The notes under the pieces were generated by a model, which saw only the letters and a list, made by a program, of their open reading frames with translations, ran no database searches and was not told the DNA's origin. Of a stretch of DNA of 64,000 nucleotides, positions 34,071-43,401 are shown one piece after another (the first letter of the stretch is position 1; the number at the start of each line of letters is the position of its first letter). The DNA is from Saprospiraceae bacterium (GTDB taxonomy: Bacteria; Bacteroidota; Bacteroidia; Chitinophagales; Saprospiraceae). The stretch lies in assembly GCA_022841745.1 (NCBI GenBank), contig JALHQW010000004.1, positions 1 through 64,000 on the forward strand, written 5' to 3'. Made by a program: the position numbers and the translations under genes.

Positions 34071-34577
34071 TCAATATGGCTTGGTCGGTGTCAGGTGTGA
34101 TTGTTTTTTGTTGCAATGTTGCTGTAAAGTGTGTGGTTACGCTAACAAAACGAAAAGGAATCAACGACCCAAAGTCCGTAATTATTATTTTCTGTTGCGC
34201 ATAGGTAAACAGGCGCAACTTGGTTTTTATTTTGAAAAAGCGGCCTCCATTAATTTCACGAAGTGGGAAATAGTTCACGATAATTGAACAATTTTTCCTT
34301 TTTTCTTCACCTACGATGATTTTAAGGATTGGGATCACCCACTTAACTGGTAATTCTTTTTCAACGCTGCGTGAAGGCTCATTTTTTTTCGAAGCAAAAC
34401 TAAGGAAGTGCTTAGGCTGGAAATACTTTCAATTGCGTGAGGTGGCAAGGAAATAGATGAGTTGTTGTTTTCGGGGCATGAAGTGTAGGACACTAATTGA
34501 TGGAACAAGGAACGGCTGCGGCAAAAATTAGCCGCAGCCGTTCCCAAAACTGATGGTCGAATGGGGGATTCGGTATA

Positions 34578-37553
34578 TCAATTCCTATAGTTCTGGTCAA
34601 AGAAGACCCGGTAATCGTCAATATTCTTTGACTTCAGGAGTTCCTTGTAGTTGTCCTGTGAGATTGGTAGCAGTTCGAACGTGTACTTAGCAGGGTCAAG
34701 GAAGTCCTTGCTGTTCTTTTGCACCACATCAAGGTATTCCATGGCTTCTTTCTTGTCGTTGTAACGCCTGATGGCGATGACGGCGTTCTTGCTCTCCCCT
34801 TCTCCGATGAAGATATTGTTCATCCGCAGTTTTTGCGGCTTATGGTATTTTTCGTTGTAGTCCGAAATGATGATTTTGGCATCGTTCATCACCACTTCGC
34901 CCTTGAATACGACTATCACATAGTGCAGTTGGTCATTCGTGACCTTGTACTCCCCTACTTGGCCTTCGCCGGGGGGCAAGTCTCGCTGCTGGCCAGGCCC
35001 AGTGCCCAAGTTTTCGCCCAAAAGGCGAAGTATCTCCTTGGCACGTGTGCTTTCGGGGTCGTTGGGGTATTTGGCCACCACTTCCTTTAGGGCTTCCACA
35101 TAAGCTTCCTTCCCTTGCAGGCTGCCGACGCACATGGCCCCCAACAGTGCAAATCGGGGCATCAGCTTATTCTGGCCTCCGAACATCTCCCCTACTTTCC
35201 CGATGCGCTCGTAGGCTTCCTGGAAGTTGCGCTGCTCGAAGCGCTGGAGTGTTTCATCATAATAGTCGGTCAAATTGTCCTCTTTGGCCTTGATGCTCTC
35301 GGCAAAATTGGGGTCTTTCAACATGCGGGCATAGTTCGAGGTAGCGTAGCCGTTCACGATCATATCGAAATAGCGCTGCGCATTCACTGCATCGCCCATG
35401 TCCCTGTAAGACAGATACAGGTAGTACAGGGCATCCAATTTGTATTGCGTCTCGGGATAGCGCACGATCAAGGCTTCGAGCGATTCAACCGATTTTTTGT
35501 AATTTTCCAAGCGGTCACGGTAAAGCACACCGAGCTGGAACATGGCCGCTTCAATCTGGCGGTTGGCGGCACCGACTTTTTCCGGGGAGTCCGGTACGTC
35601 CTTCAAGAGTTCTTTTACTTCTTCCTCCGTGAGCTGCGAAGACTCGTTGGCCGCCAGGATGTCATTTTGGTCATCGGCCACGCTCGATTGGTCGGAGCGG
35701 CGCCAATTGTCCTGTAGGGTTCGGCTGCCCCATTTCCGTTCGAAGTCACGCTTCCCGTCCTTCTTGCTCCTGTCATTGTAAGCCCAAAACTTGGAATTGT
35801 TGAGTGCTGGAGGTGGTGCGCCTCCTTTGGGCAGCGCGGCGGATGCCGGGTTGTTTTGCGCAGCAGCAGCTTTCTTTTTTGCGGCATTGATGCGCTCTTC
35901 GTCGTTTTTCTTTTTGATGGCGGTGGCCAATGCCAATTTTTCTTCCTCTGTCATGTTGCTGACCGCAATCAAGCTGTCCTGCATTTGAATGGTGAGCAGG
36001 TTCGCCGCAATTTCATCAAGGTTTTTTGAAAGACCACTCACCCGACGGTGGCGCTCATCGGCTATGTTCATCACCATCAAGGTGCTATCGTAGTAGAGTT
36101 TGGCCTTCACATAGCTCTCGTCCTCGAAGTAGAGGTCAGCCAACATAAGGTAGGACTCCGCTTTTTGCGAAATATTGGCCGTGCTCTTCGCAAGCGAAAG
36201 CTCCAAGTTTTTGATGCCCTCTTTTTTGTCGCCCTTTTCAAGTGAAATGGTAGCAAGTGCGAAATAAATCTGGTCTTGGAACTCTTTGTTCTTCTCATCC
36301 TTCATCATTCGTTCCAACTGGCTGACGGCAGACTCCCTTGAGGAGTTGGAAAGTGCCGAGTTCAGCCTCGCTGCAAAGTCCATTTCATAGGATGGCTTTG
36401 TCTTCAGCACCACGGCATAAGCATCATAGGCTTGCTGGCTGCGCTTGGCCTGCTGGTGCAGTTGGCCAAGAATGAATGCCAGACGGGCCTTCATCACGTT
36501 GTCTTCCACGAGGCCAATGGCCGTGTTCAGCGGCTCAACGGCCAGGTCGTATTTTTTTTGCTCTAAGAAAAAATGCGCTTTGGCAATGGCCACATCCCTG
36601 CGCACATCTTCGAAGGTGGCAGGGCTGCGCTCCAGCTCATTCAGCAGCCGTTCTGCCTGGGTGAAATTATCCCGCTCGATATAGGTTCGTGCAAGCCACA
36701 AAACACCTTCCTGATAAGCTGGGCGGTGTTTCATGAAATAATTTTCAGGATTGGACTGTACCACCTCTGGCTCAAGGTTGCCGAGCGTGATGGAGCCGGG
36801 TGCTGGAATGGCGGGCTCCTCTGGTTCCTCCTCGGTAACTTCTTCGGTTTTGGGCACTTTGTTTTTGTCCTTTGTCTCTTCGCCCTTCTTTTTTGGAGGG
36901 CTTTTCTTGCCTTTCTTCTTGTTCTTCTTGGCTTCCTTCATTTTGCGCTTGCGCTCTTTTTCACGCTCCTTGCGCTTAGCATCCGCCAATTTTTTCTTTT
37001 CCTTACTAGAAAGTTCGATTTTTTCCTCCCCATCAGTACCATCATTTTTCACCTTGCCTTTCATCACCGCCTTCTTCCGCTTCTTGCTCACTTTCGACTT
37101 GGAGTCCCGCTTGGCCATTTCCTTCGGGTTGTACTCTGCCACCATAAATTCCAGCGATTCCTCAGCCGACTCATAGTCTTGCTTCATGAATTGTGACTGC
37201 CCAAGCACGAGGTAGCAGTCGTCCGTCCAGTGGCTGGGGCGGTGCATGTTCACCACCACGGAAACCTTGGCGGCTGCCTTGTCCATTTTTTCCGCAACGG
37301 CTTTTGGGTTCTCAGCCGCCATATATTTGTAGATTGGCAGTACCTTGCGGTAATTGTCCCGAACCTGGTCGTCAAGTTCGGTCTGCGCTTCGGCCAACAA
37401 AACGGTGGCATTGTAGTAGCCGTTGTAATGGGCCGTCATATTGTGGTAGCCCTTTTTGAGCGGACCGACGTCGTTCTTTTTCTTTTGGGTGACGCAGCCT
37501 GAGGCTACCCAAAAGGCAATGGCAAGCAACAGTGGAATGGTAAACTTTTTCAA
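34578..37553 (-). CDS. TPR lipoprotein, PorW/SprE-like T9SS component
   Basis: A 991-residue lipoprotein (lipobox VASGC, Cys20). The opening MTAHYNGYYNATVLLAEAQ, followed by DDQVRDNYRKVLPIYKY, resembles PorW/SprE-type proteins of the type IX secretion and gliding machinery. At least ten TPR units follow, interrupted by a strongly Lys/Glu-rich, low-complexity block (about 145-245, KKKGKKSPPKKKGEETKDKN). The C-terminus is predicted globular (VVFKGEVVMNDAKIIISDYN, SKNAVIAIRRYNDKKEAMEY). T9SS cargo is present in the window (2506, 45540, 53763), which fits. PorW assignment rests on opening motif and architecture; a generic TPR lipoprotein remains possible. Confidence 0.7.
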   Translation of the reverse strand: MKKFTIPLLLAIAFWVASGCVTQKKKNDVGPLKKGYHNMTAHYNGYYNATVLLAEAQTELDDQVRDNYRKVLPIYKYMAAENPKAVAEKMDKAAAKVSVVVNMHRPSHWTDDCYLVLGQSQFMKQDYESAEESLEFMVAEYNPKEMAKRDSKSKVSKKRKKAVMKGKVKNDGTDGEEKIELSSKEKKKLADAKRKEREKERKRKMKEAKKNKKKGKKSPPKKKGEETKDKNKVPKTEEVTEEEPEEPAIPAPGSITLGNLEPEVVQSNPENYFMKHRPAYQEGVLWLARTYIERDNFTQAERLLNELERSPATFEDVRRDVAIAKAHFFLEQKKYDLAVEPLNTAIGLVEDNVMKARLAFILGQLHQQAKRSQQAYDAYAVVLKTKPSYEMDFAARLNSALSNSSRESAVSQLERMMKDEKNKEFQDQIYFALATISLEKGDKKEGIKNLELSLAKSTANISQKAESYLMLADLYFEDESYVKAKLYYDSTLMVMNIADERHRRVSGLSKNLDEIAANLLTIQMQDSLIAVSNMTEEEKLALATAIKKKNDEERINAAKKKAAAAQNNPASAALPKGGAPPPALNNSKFWAYNDRSKKDGKRDFERKWGSRTLQDNWRRSDQSSVADDQNDILAANESSQLTEEEVKELLKDVPDSPEKVGAANRQIEAAMFQLGVLYRDRLENYKKSVESLEALIVRYPETQYKLDALYYLYLSYRDMGDAVNAQRYFDMIVNGYATSNYARMLKDPNFAESIKAKEDNLTDYYDETLQRFEQRNFQEAYERIGKVGEMFGGQNKLMPRFALLGAMCVGSLQGKEAYVEALKEVVAKYPNDPESTRAKEILRLLGENLGTGPGQQRDLPPGEGQVGEYKVTNDQLHYVIVVFKGEVVMNDAKIIISDYNEKYHKPQKLRMNNIFIGEGESKNAVIAIRRYNDKKEAMEYLDVVQKNSKDFLDPAKYTFELLPISQDNYKELLKSKNIDDYRVFFDQNYRN

Positions 37554-37739
37554 GACACAGTTTATTTATGAAGCAAACGAAGGTGCAAAATTAGGGGTTT
37601 GCCTCATCCCTATTTTTGTTATTGTGAAAATTGCGAATTTTACGGGTCTTTTCGGACGGGGTTTCAGTAAAGACCCACACGCAGTTCACCAAACTTGCTA
37701 AACGGCAAATTTATTTCATTCCAAACAACGGTTAACGAC

Positions 37740-38636
37740 ATGTCGGAAGAAAACAAGAAAGTGCATCGCAGGTGGGAGCGGATGAAGGATACTTACCGCT
37801 TGGTCATTTACAACAATGAGACCTTTGAGGAGGTTCGGTCTTTCAACCTCTCTCCCCTCAATGTCTATGTCATGTTGAGCACACTGGTGGTGCTGGTATC
37901 TGCATTGGCCATCGCAGCCATCGTGTTCACCCCAATCAAGCGATTGATACCGGGCTACGGAACTGCCAACTCTCATCCTGAAATGGTCAAGATTTACCGG
38001 GACATAGACTCGCTCGAACAGCTTGTGAAAGCACAAGATCGCTACAACGAGGGCATGAAAAAACTGCTCACGGCAGATGTGGAGTACGCTCCTGATGCTC
38101 TTCCTACAAAAAAGCCCGTTGAAGGCAACAGCCACGACCCCGTGCCCCGCAACGAAGCAGATGCCAACCTCCGGAACGAGGTGGAAATGGCCGACATACG
38201 GGCAGTCACGGGCCAGGCAGTCACCAATCCGGTCAATATTTCACCTAGGGAGGTGCCCCTCGAGCAGATGCACTTCTCTACGCCCATCGGCGGCACCATT
38301 ATGGCCGCTTTCGACCCAGAGAAAAAACACCTTGGCGTTGACATCGTTGCGCCAAAGAACACGCCGATCAAGGCTGCCCTGGACGGTTGGGTCATTTCCT
38401 CGGACTGGACGCTCGAAACCGGCAACACCATCGCCATCCAGCATGCGAACAATATCGTTACCTTTTACAAGCACAATTCCGTCTTGTTGAAGAAGACTGG
38501 GAACTACGTGCGGGGAGGCGAGGCCATTGCCATCATTGGCAATACAGGTGAGCTAACCGATGGGCCGCACCTCCATTTTGAACTTTGGCATCAAGGCAAG
38601 CCGGTGAACCCGACGGATTTTGTGGACTTTAAGTAG
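37740..38636 (+). CDS. M23 family peptidase (LytM-type), membrane anchored
   Basis: A 298-residue protein. A short cytoplasmic N-terminus is followed by one membrane helix (about 42-66, YVMLSTLVVLVSALAIAAIV), a linker, and a C-terminal LytM/M23 domain with HLGVDIVAPKNTPIKAALDG (metal His and Asp), FYKHNSVLLKKTGNYVRGGE and GPHLHFELWHQG (HxH). The zinc ligands look complete, so an active peptidoglycan endopeptidase is plausible. The start at 37740 (MSEENKK) is preferred over an upstream frame extension that lacks family sequence. It is divergent from the PorW-like gene. Confidence 0.88.
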   Translation: MSEENKKVHRRWERMKDTYRLVIYNNETFEEVRSFNLSPLNVYVMLSTLVVLVSALAIAAIVFTPIKRLIPGYGTANSHPEMVKIYRDIDSLEQLVKAQDRYNEGMKKLLTADVEYAPDALPTKKPVEGNSHDPVPRNEADANLRNEVEMADIRAVTGQAVTNPVNISPREVPLEQMHFSTPIGGTIMAAFDPEKKHLGVDIVAPKNTPIKAALDGWVISSDWTLETGNTIAIQHANNIVTFYKHNSVLLKKTGNYVRGGEAIAIIGNTGELTDGPHLHFELWHQGKPVNPTDFVDFK

Positions 38637-38668
38637 GGGTGATTCGTGATTCGTGATTAGGTGCGTTG

Positions 38669-38793
38669 AGAAAAGTTTGACGTAGTTTTTTTTGACGCAG
38701 ATAGACGCAGATTTTTCATGATTTTTATGTTTTTTCCACCTTCGGTGAAAAGGGCATATCGCAAGAATATAGAAATCTTTACATCTGTGCATT
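38669..38793. repeat. Dispersed repeat, copy 2
   Basis: This is the inverted counterpart of 598-722: AGAAAAGTTTGACGTAG onward to CCACCTTCGGTG matches the reverse complement of the first copy at about 88 percent by eye. It lies between the M23 peptidase and pyrC, again beside gene ends. Confidence 0.7.
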
Positions 38794-38869
38794 TACTAAA
38801 CACCCTAATTGGTGATTTGTGATTGGCCGTTAGGGAGGATTCCAAAACTGGTACCTATATTACCTCCCA

Positions 38870-40204
38870 TCAAACTTTGAAAAGAACCCGTTCCCCTTTC
38901 TTCTCCTCGTTGAATTGGCCATTGTGCCAGGCGAGATGACCGCTCACAATGGTACTTTCCACTTTTCCCTTGAAGGTATGCCCCTCGAAGGGCGACCAGC
39001 CACACTTATAGTATATATTGTCTTTTGCGACCGTCCACTCCCGATTAAGGTCAACGAGCGCTAAGTCGGCCCAATTCCCTTCGTCCAAGAAGCCACGGCC
39101 ATCCACCTTGAAACAAATGGCTGGGGCATGGCACATTTTCTCCACGATTTTTTCCAATGAAATAAGGCCCTTTTGGTAAAATTCCAACATCACGTTCAGG
39201 GAGTGCTGCACCAGCGGCACACCTGATGGGGCATTGAAATGGTTGCCCTGCTTCTCCTGCCAGGTATGGGGGGCGTGGTCGGTGGCGATGATGTCCAGGC
39301 GGTCGTCCAGCAGGGCGGGAAGCAGGGCCGCTTGATGTTCGGGACCTTTCACGGCGGGGTTGCACTTGATTTGCGTGCCGAGCCGCTTGTAATCGTTGCT
39401 GTTAAAATATAGGTGGTGAACGCAGACCTCAGCCGTGATCCGCTTCTGGGCCAGTGGCGCATCGTTTTGGAACAGTGAAAGTTCGTCCTTTGTGGAGATG
39501 TGCAGAATGTGCAGCCTCGTATTGTGCCGCTTTGCCAATTCAACAGCGAGGCTGCTGGATTTGAGGCAGCCCTCAACGCTGCGTATTTCTGGATAAAACT
39601 CGACGGGGATGTCTTCGCCATACCGTTCCCGGTAAACGGCCTCGTTGCGGCGAATGGTGGCCTCGTCCTCGCAATGCGTTGCTATAAGCATGGGGCATTG
39701 GGAGAAAACAGCCTCCAATGTTTGCTTATCGTCCACCAGCATATTGCCCGTACTGGACCCCATGAAGATTTTGACGCCGCAGACGTTGCGGGGGTTGGTG
39801 CGCAGCACTTCCTCCAAATTATCGTTGGCAGCCCCCATGAAAAAAGAATAGTTCGCCAGCGATTTTACGGCAGCCGTTTGGTATTTTTCCTCCAAAAGCA
39901 CCTGGGTGGTAGCCGTAGGCTTGGTATTGGGCATTTCCATGAAGGTGGTTGTGCCACCAGCAACGGCCGCACGAGGCTCGGTATAGAGGTCGGCTTTGTG
40001 CGTAAGGCCGGGTTCACGAAAATGCACTTGGTCGTCAATGATGCCAGGAATGGCATGCAGGCCCGACCCATCCAACTCAATGTCGGCCTTTTGATCTATA
40101 ATGCCCCCTACCCTTTCGAGTAGGCCTTGCCGGATTAAGATGTCGCCCAAAGTGATTTTGCCACGGTTGACGATATGCACGTTCTTGATTAGGATGGACT
40201 TCAT
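38870..40204 (-). CDS. pyrC: Dihydroorotase
   Basis: A 444-residue class I type dihydroorotase, which closes carbamoyl aspartate to dihydroorotate in pyrimidine synthesis. Motifs are DDQVHFREPGLTHKADLYTE, GGTTTFMEMPNTKPTATTQ, GVKIFMGSSTGNML (metal-bridging Lys), ATHCEDEATIRRNE, LHILHIST and IIATDHAPHTWQEK (catalytic Asp). The first His of the usual HxH is Gln (DQVH), as I recall for other Bacteroidota homologues, so it is not taken as loss of function. Length is normal. The gene faces away from the long non-coding region to its right. Confidence 0.93.
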   Translation of the reverse strand: MKSILIKNVHIVNRGKITLGDILIRQGLLERVGGIIDQKADIELDGSGLHAIPGIIDDQVHFREPGLTHKADLYTEPRAAVAGGTTTFMEMPNTKPTATTQVLLEEKYQTAAVKSLANYSFFMGAANDNLEEVLRTNPRNVCGVKIFMGSSTGNMLVDDKQTLEAVFSQCPMLIATHCEDEATIRRNEAVYRERYGEDIPVEFYPEIRSVEGCLKSSSLAVELAKRHNTRLHILHISTKDELSLFQNDAPLAQKRITAEVCVHHLYFNSNDYKRLGTQIKCNPAVKGPEHQAALLPALLDDRLDIIATDHAPHTWQEKQGNHFNAPSGVPLVQHSLNVMLEFYQKGLISLEKIVEKMCHAPAICFKVDGRGFLDEGNWADLALVDLNREWTVAKDNIYYKCGWSPFEGHTFKGKVESTIVSGHLAWHNGQFNEEKKGERVLFKV

Positions 40205-40695
40205 ACGCTGTTAGGTTATAGTTCGCTGCAAATATCGAAGAACAGTAGTTATGGTGGTAGTTTAGAGGGTGAGAGGGTGAGAGGCCTCGTCTTAAGAGCA
40301 TGTCAAAACCATAAGAACTGCTTATCTTATTGGGTTGAAATACGGATTGCAGGAAATACGTCACAGATTATCGGTTAAAAATGCAATAAATAAAGCATTT
40401 AAATTGAACATCAATGCATTTTCAACGTCACAACTTGGACATTTTCCGTATTTTTTGCACGAAACAGGCATGAAAATCATAAAAACTGGAATCGTGACAT
40501 GATTTTTAGGGTAAACAGAAAAAAATTCTGAAAAATCGGAAAAAATATCATTTCAAAATAGCAATACAACATGTATCATAAAGCGCTGATTATTAGCTTA
40601 AAAATGCTTTAACAATTATTACATATAATTGACTATCAGTTAGTTGCAATTAATTGTAATTTGAAAATAAATTGAAAAATAAATTGCCTAAACCC
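40205..40695. other. AT-rich upstream region of pyrC, no gene seen
   Basis: 490 bases without a supported gene. A short GAGGGTGAGAGG word run lies at 40264-40282, and the rest is AT-rich. It probably contains the pyrC promoter on the minus strand, but I could not place it with confidence. Confidence 0.5.
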
Positions 40696-40726
40696 TTGAC
40701 AAGCGTTCGATATGCCCGTAGATTTG
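40696..40726 (+). promoter_or_regulatory. Strong Bacteroidota-type promoter
   Basis: TTGACA at 40696-40701 and TAGATTTG at 40719-40726 match the -33 TTG and -7 TAnnTTTG boxes with 20 bases between the TTG and the -7 box. Transcription should start near 40733. The nearest plus-strand protein gene is 1 kb further on, with a terminator in between. Confidence 0.65.
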
Positions 40727-41010
40727 TGTCGTCTTTTCAACTAAACCTCCTCCAGAAAAGAAATTCCCTTCAATTTTCCCCTTTTTCGAGATTCCCACAT
40801 CGTTGAAAGCATTAAAGGCGATTTGACAATTACTTCAGATTCCTCCACCAAAACAGAAAGAAGGCAAAATCAAACAATAAAGCATTGCAAGAGCATTTAT
40901 AGCTCGTATTGAACAGACCGGAACAACACTAATAAGACCCACTATTGGGAGACTACTGAATTAATAAAAACAAAGACTTGGACAAATCAAACGACAAAAC
41001 ACTGAACAAC

Positions 41011-41270
41011 AAACACTCACACAGGAACTTGAACAAAACGCACAGAAAACAAAGACTTAGCAGCAAGCACTCACACAGGAACTTGAACAAAACGCACAGA
41101 AACAAAAACTAAGGAACAAGAATTCACACAGGAACTTGAACAAAACGCACAGAAACAAAAACTAAGGAACAAGAATTCACACAGGAACTTGAACAAAACG
41201 CACAGAAACAAAAACTAAGGAACAAGAATTCACACAAAAGCTTGAACAAAACGCACAGAAAGCAAAGACT
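41011..41270 (+). repeat. 53-bp tandem repeat, about five copies
   Basis: The word GGAACTTGAACAAAACGCAC recurs at 41024, 41078, 41131 and 41184, with a variant copy near 41237; spacings are 54, 53, 53 and 53. The repeats are A/C-rich on the plus strand. Copies 3 and 4 are identical; the first and last are diverged. A period of 53 is not a multiple of three. Confidence 0.9.
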
Positions 41271-41610
41271 TGGACAAACAAAAAACAATACTTGAGCAAA
41301 TTCTTCGATCATTTTGTACAAAGCACAAAAAATTCAACAAAGCAGGCAGACAAGATGCCATTACACTAAAGAGTTAAATTAATGGCCTTGCTCATAAGGA
41401 GCAAAAGTTATTGACTTACACCACCTTATTTTATTTTCTATTACGAACACCCACTTTTAACAACCAATGAACGCACGCCCTTAAGACCAAAATTATTGAA
41501 CACCACCTTATTTTTTTTAATTGCATAGACAACAAAAACTTTGAACACTTTTTAATTCAACCCTATTTTTTAAGCCCCAAAACCAAGTTACTATGAATTT
41601 ATCCAAAAAA

Positions 41611-41642
41611 CAAAAAGCCCTGAAATACTGGGCTTTTATTTA
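41611..41642 (+). terminator. Intrinsic terminator overlapping a 16-codon leader ORF
   Basis: AAAAAGCCC and GGGCTTTTATTT flank loop TGAAATACT. The short frame ATG 41593 to TAA 41643 encodes MNLSKKQKALKYWAFI and runs straight through the hairpin. That layout resembles a leader peptide with attenuator, though it could be chance. Confidence 0.6.
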
Positions 41643-41741
41643 ACCAACAATCAACCAAAAAATATGACACCCTTCTTCGGAAACACCTTAGTGCTTCCCC
41701 AGCACATTGAACTAACAACCATTTTCTAAAGAACTCATGCT

Positions 41742-42737
41742 ATGGGACATCGCTTTTTAGCCAGTATGGTATTTGTTTTTGCCATGCTCCAACTTAATGC
41801 CGCTACATACTTCGTAAAACAAGGGGGAACAGGCGCAGGTAGCTCTTGGAGCGATGCGTCGGGCGACCTTACCGCTGTGCTCTTCATGGCACAAACTGGC
41901 GACCAAGTTTTCGTAGCAAAGGGTACTTATTACCCAACTACCCAAAAAGACCGTAGAATTTCCTTTGCCATACCATCTGGCGTGCAGGTATATGGCGGCT
42001 TAAACGGCACTGAAACCTCAGTCGGGCAGCGTGATGCCAAGGCTCAGAAATCCATTTTGAGCGGCAATATCGGGTCAAAGACCGACCATTCCGATAATTC
42101 CTATACAGTTGTACTCATTAAAAATGCAGACCAAAGCACATTGCTTGACGGCTTCATCATTGCAGATGGCAATGCGGATGGCGCAGGCCCAAGCGCCGAT
42201 AAAGAGCGCTGCGGTGGTGGGATATATATTGACGGCTCAGGCGTTGGTGCCGAATCCAGCCCAACCATCCAAAACTGCGTTTTCCAAAACAATTTTGGAC
42301 GTGACGGCGGAGCTGCTTATGTGAATGGACGTGGTGGCATCTGCAACCCAACCTTCACCAACTGTGAATTCCAAAACAACAAGGTGGATCTTGATGGCGG
42401 AGCCATGTTCAACGATGGTCGCCACCGTGGCACCGCTAACCCAGTGCTACAAAACTGTACCTTCACCAGCAACCATGCAAATTATGGCGGTGCACTATGC
42501 AACTACGGCGGCAAGGGCCAATGCAACCCGACCATAAAGGGTTGTATATTTCGCAACAACGAAGCTTTGTTGCGTGGAGGGGCCATCTTCAATATGGATG
42601 TTGAGGGCGAAGCAAAACCTGTGATAAACGATTGTCAATTCGTTGACAACCAAGCAGTCGCAGGGGAAGGCATCTACACCTTCAGCAAACCTGAACCAAG
42701 GACCAAGACAGAACAGGTGAAATTAAAAACGAATTAA
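41742..42737 (+). CDS. Secreted right-handed beta-helix protein
   Basis: A 331-residue protein with a signal peptide (about 1-21, MVFVFAMLQLNAATYF). The N-terminal ATYFVKQGGTGAGSSWSDAS, followed by QTGDQVFVAKGTYYP, is typical of parallel beta-helix (pectate-lyase-like / DUF1565) proteins. From about residue 155 the rungs PTIQNCVFQNN, PTFTNCEFQNN, PVLQNCTFTSN, PTIKGCIFRNN and PVINDCQFVDN repeat every 35 residues or so. The end is short and lacks a T9SS sorting domain, unlike many larger homologues, so it may be a trimmed relative or use another export fate. No catalytic residues can be assigned. Confidence 0.8.
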   Translation: MGHRFLASMVFVFAMLQLNAATYFVKQGGTGAGSSWSDASGDLTAVLFMAQTGDQVFVAKGTYYPTTQKDRRISFAIPSGVQVYGGLNGTETSVGQRDAKAQKSILSGNIGSKTDHSDNSYTVVLIKNADQSTLLDGFIIADGNADGAGPSADKERCGGGIYIDGSGVGAESSPTIQNCVFQNNFGRDGGAAYVNGRGGICNPTFTNCEFQNNKVDLDGGAMFNDGRHRGTANPVLQNCTFTSNHANYGGALCNYGGKGQCNPTIKGCIFRNNEALLRGGAIFNMDVEGEAKPVINDCQFVDNQAVAGEGIYTFSKPEPRTKTEQVKLKTN

Positions 42738-43401
42738 TCCAATTAAATATATGGATTTAATCCTGATAGCATCACCACATTAATTGAGAGAGAGCGTGTG
42801 TCTATTATACAGGAGTTGGTGGCTGATTCTTGACGCCACCAGCTTGCTTTCTTAACAAATGACAACTCCGGGTTATGCAATTTAAGTTAAAGAACTTAAA
42901 AACAACATCCATTTAAGGAAGGAGACCAATCCCAACACCGAAAGATTTTATAGCCATGGGAAATAGTTTGGAACTGGGCTGGGGATATTGACCAGCAATA
43001 CTGGCAATATCCCCTAGACCAGATTCACTTCCGAATTGGCTACAATTAACTGACAACCAAACGTTTGAATAAACTATAGTTACTCCTCTGCTTGAAACAC
43101 TATTGCAGTTGCAGTAAATAGTTGCGCTGAATGACTCCTACTATATCCTTCGCAGCTTATTGCAAAAACAGGGTAAATTAGACTTAAACAAACTACTAAA
43201 GAACGGACCGCTCTACCCCCTTTTTTTAAAAAGAGAGAGCTTTATGATACGGGTTTTTTCATGCTGATTTTTTTATGATGACACACATCACGAAATACTA
43301 ATCGTAGGAAGATACGTGATGTTTGATTCTCGCAGGTCTTTGTTCCGGGTAACTGGAACTGAGACCTTTTTTATTTAATCAGCTTCATATCCAATATGCT
43401 T
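42738..43401. other. Non-coding stretch with terminator-like hairpins
   Basis: No gene is seen. A GGTGGC/GCCACC hairpin followed by a T-rich run (42819-42852) can end the beta-helix transcript. Another stem pairs GGGGATATTG with CAATATCCCC (about 42979-43015). A strong intrinsic terminator lies at 43334-43374, too far from any plus-strand gene to be its usual terminator. Confidence 0.5.
43334..43374 (+). terminator. Intrinsic terminator of unknown transcript
   Basis: AGGTCT-TT-GTTCC, loop, GGAAC-TG-AGACCT followed by TTTTTTATTT. The orientation is plus strand. The next gene is on the minus strand, so an unannotated plus-strand RNA within 42850-43334 is possible. Confidence 0.7.

Larger units (their letters stand above)
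40733..41642 (+). ncRNA. Candidate long non-coding or leader RNA
   Basis: Bounded by the promoter at 40696-40726 and the intrinsic terminator at 41611-41642, this would be a transcript of about 0.9 kb. It holds no convincing protein: frames are short and the internal 53-bp repeat shifts frame at every copy. It is A-rich and G-poor in the repeat part. It may be an independent RNA or a leader that limits transcription into the beta-helix gene at 41742. The call is inferential. Confidence 0.4.

Noticed and set aside
36573-37196. Plus-strand hydrophobic frame opposite the PorW-like gene
   Set aside because: It is antisense to the Lys/Glu-rich block, which automatically yields Phe/Leu-rich frames.
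38870-40204. Loss of a zinc ligand in dihydroorotase (Gln in place of the first His of HxH)
   Set aside because: Bacteroidota dihydroorotases that I know carry the same DDQVHF sequence, so it is a family trait rather than decay.
41011-41270. 53-bp repeat considered as a CRISPR array
   Set aside because: The whole 53-bp unit is repeated with no variable spacer, and there are no cas genes.
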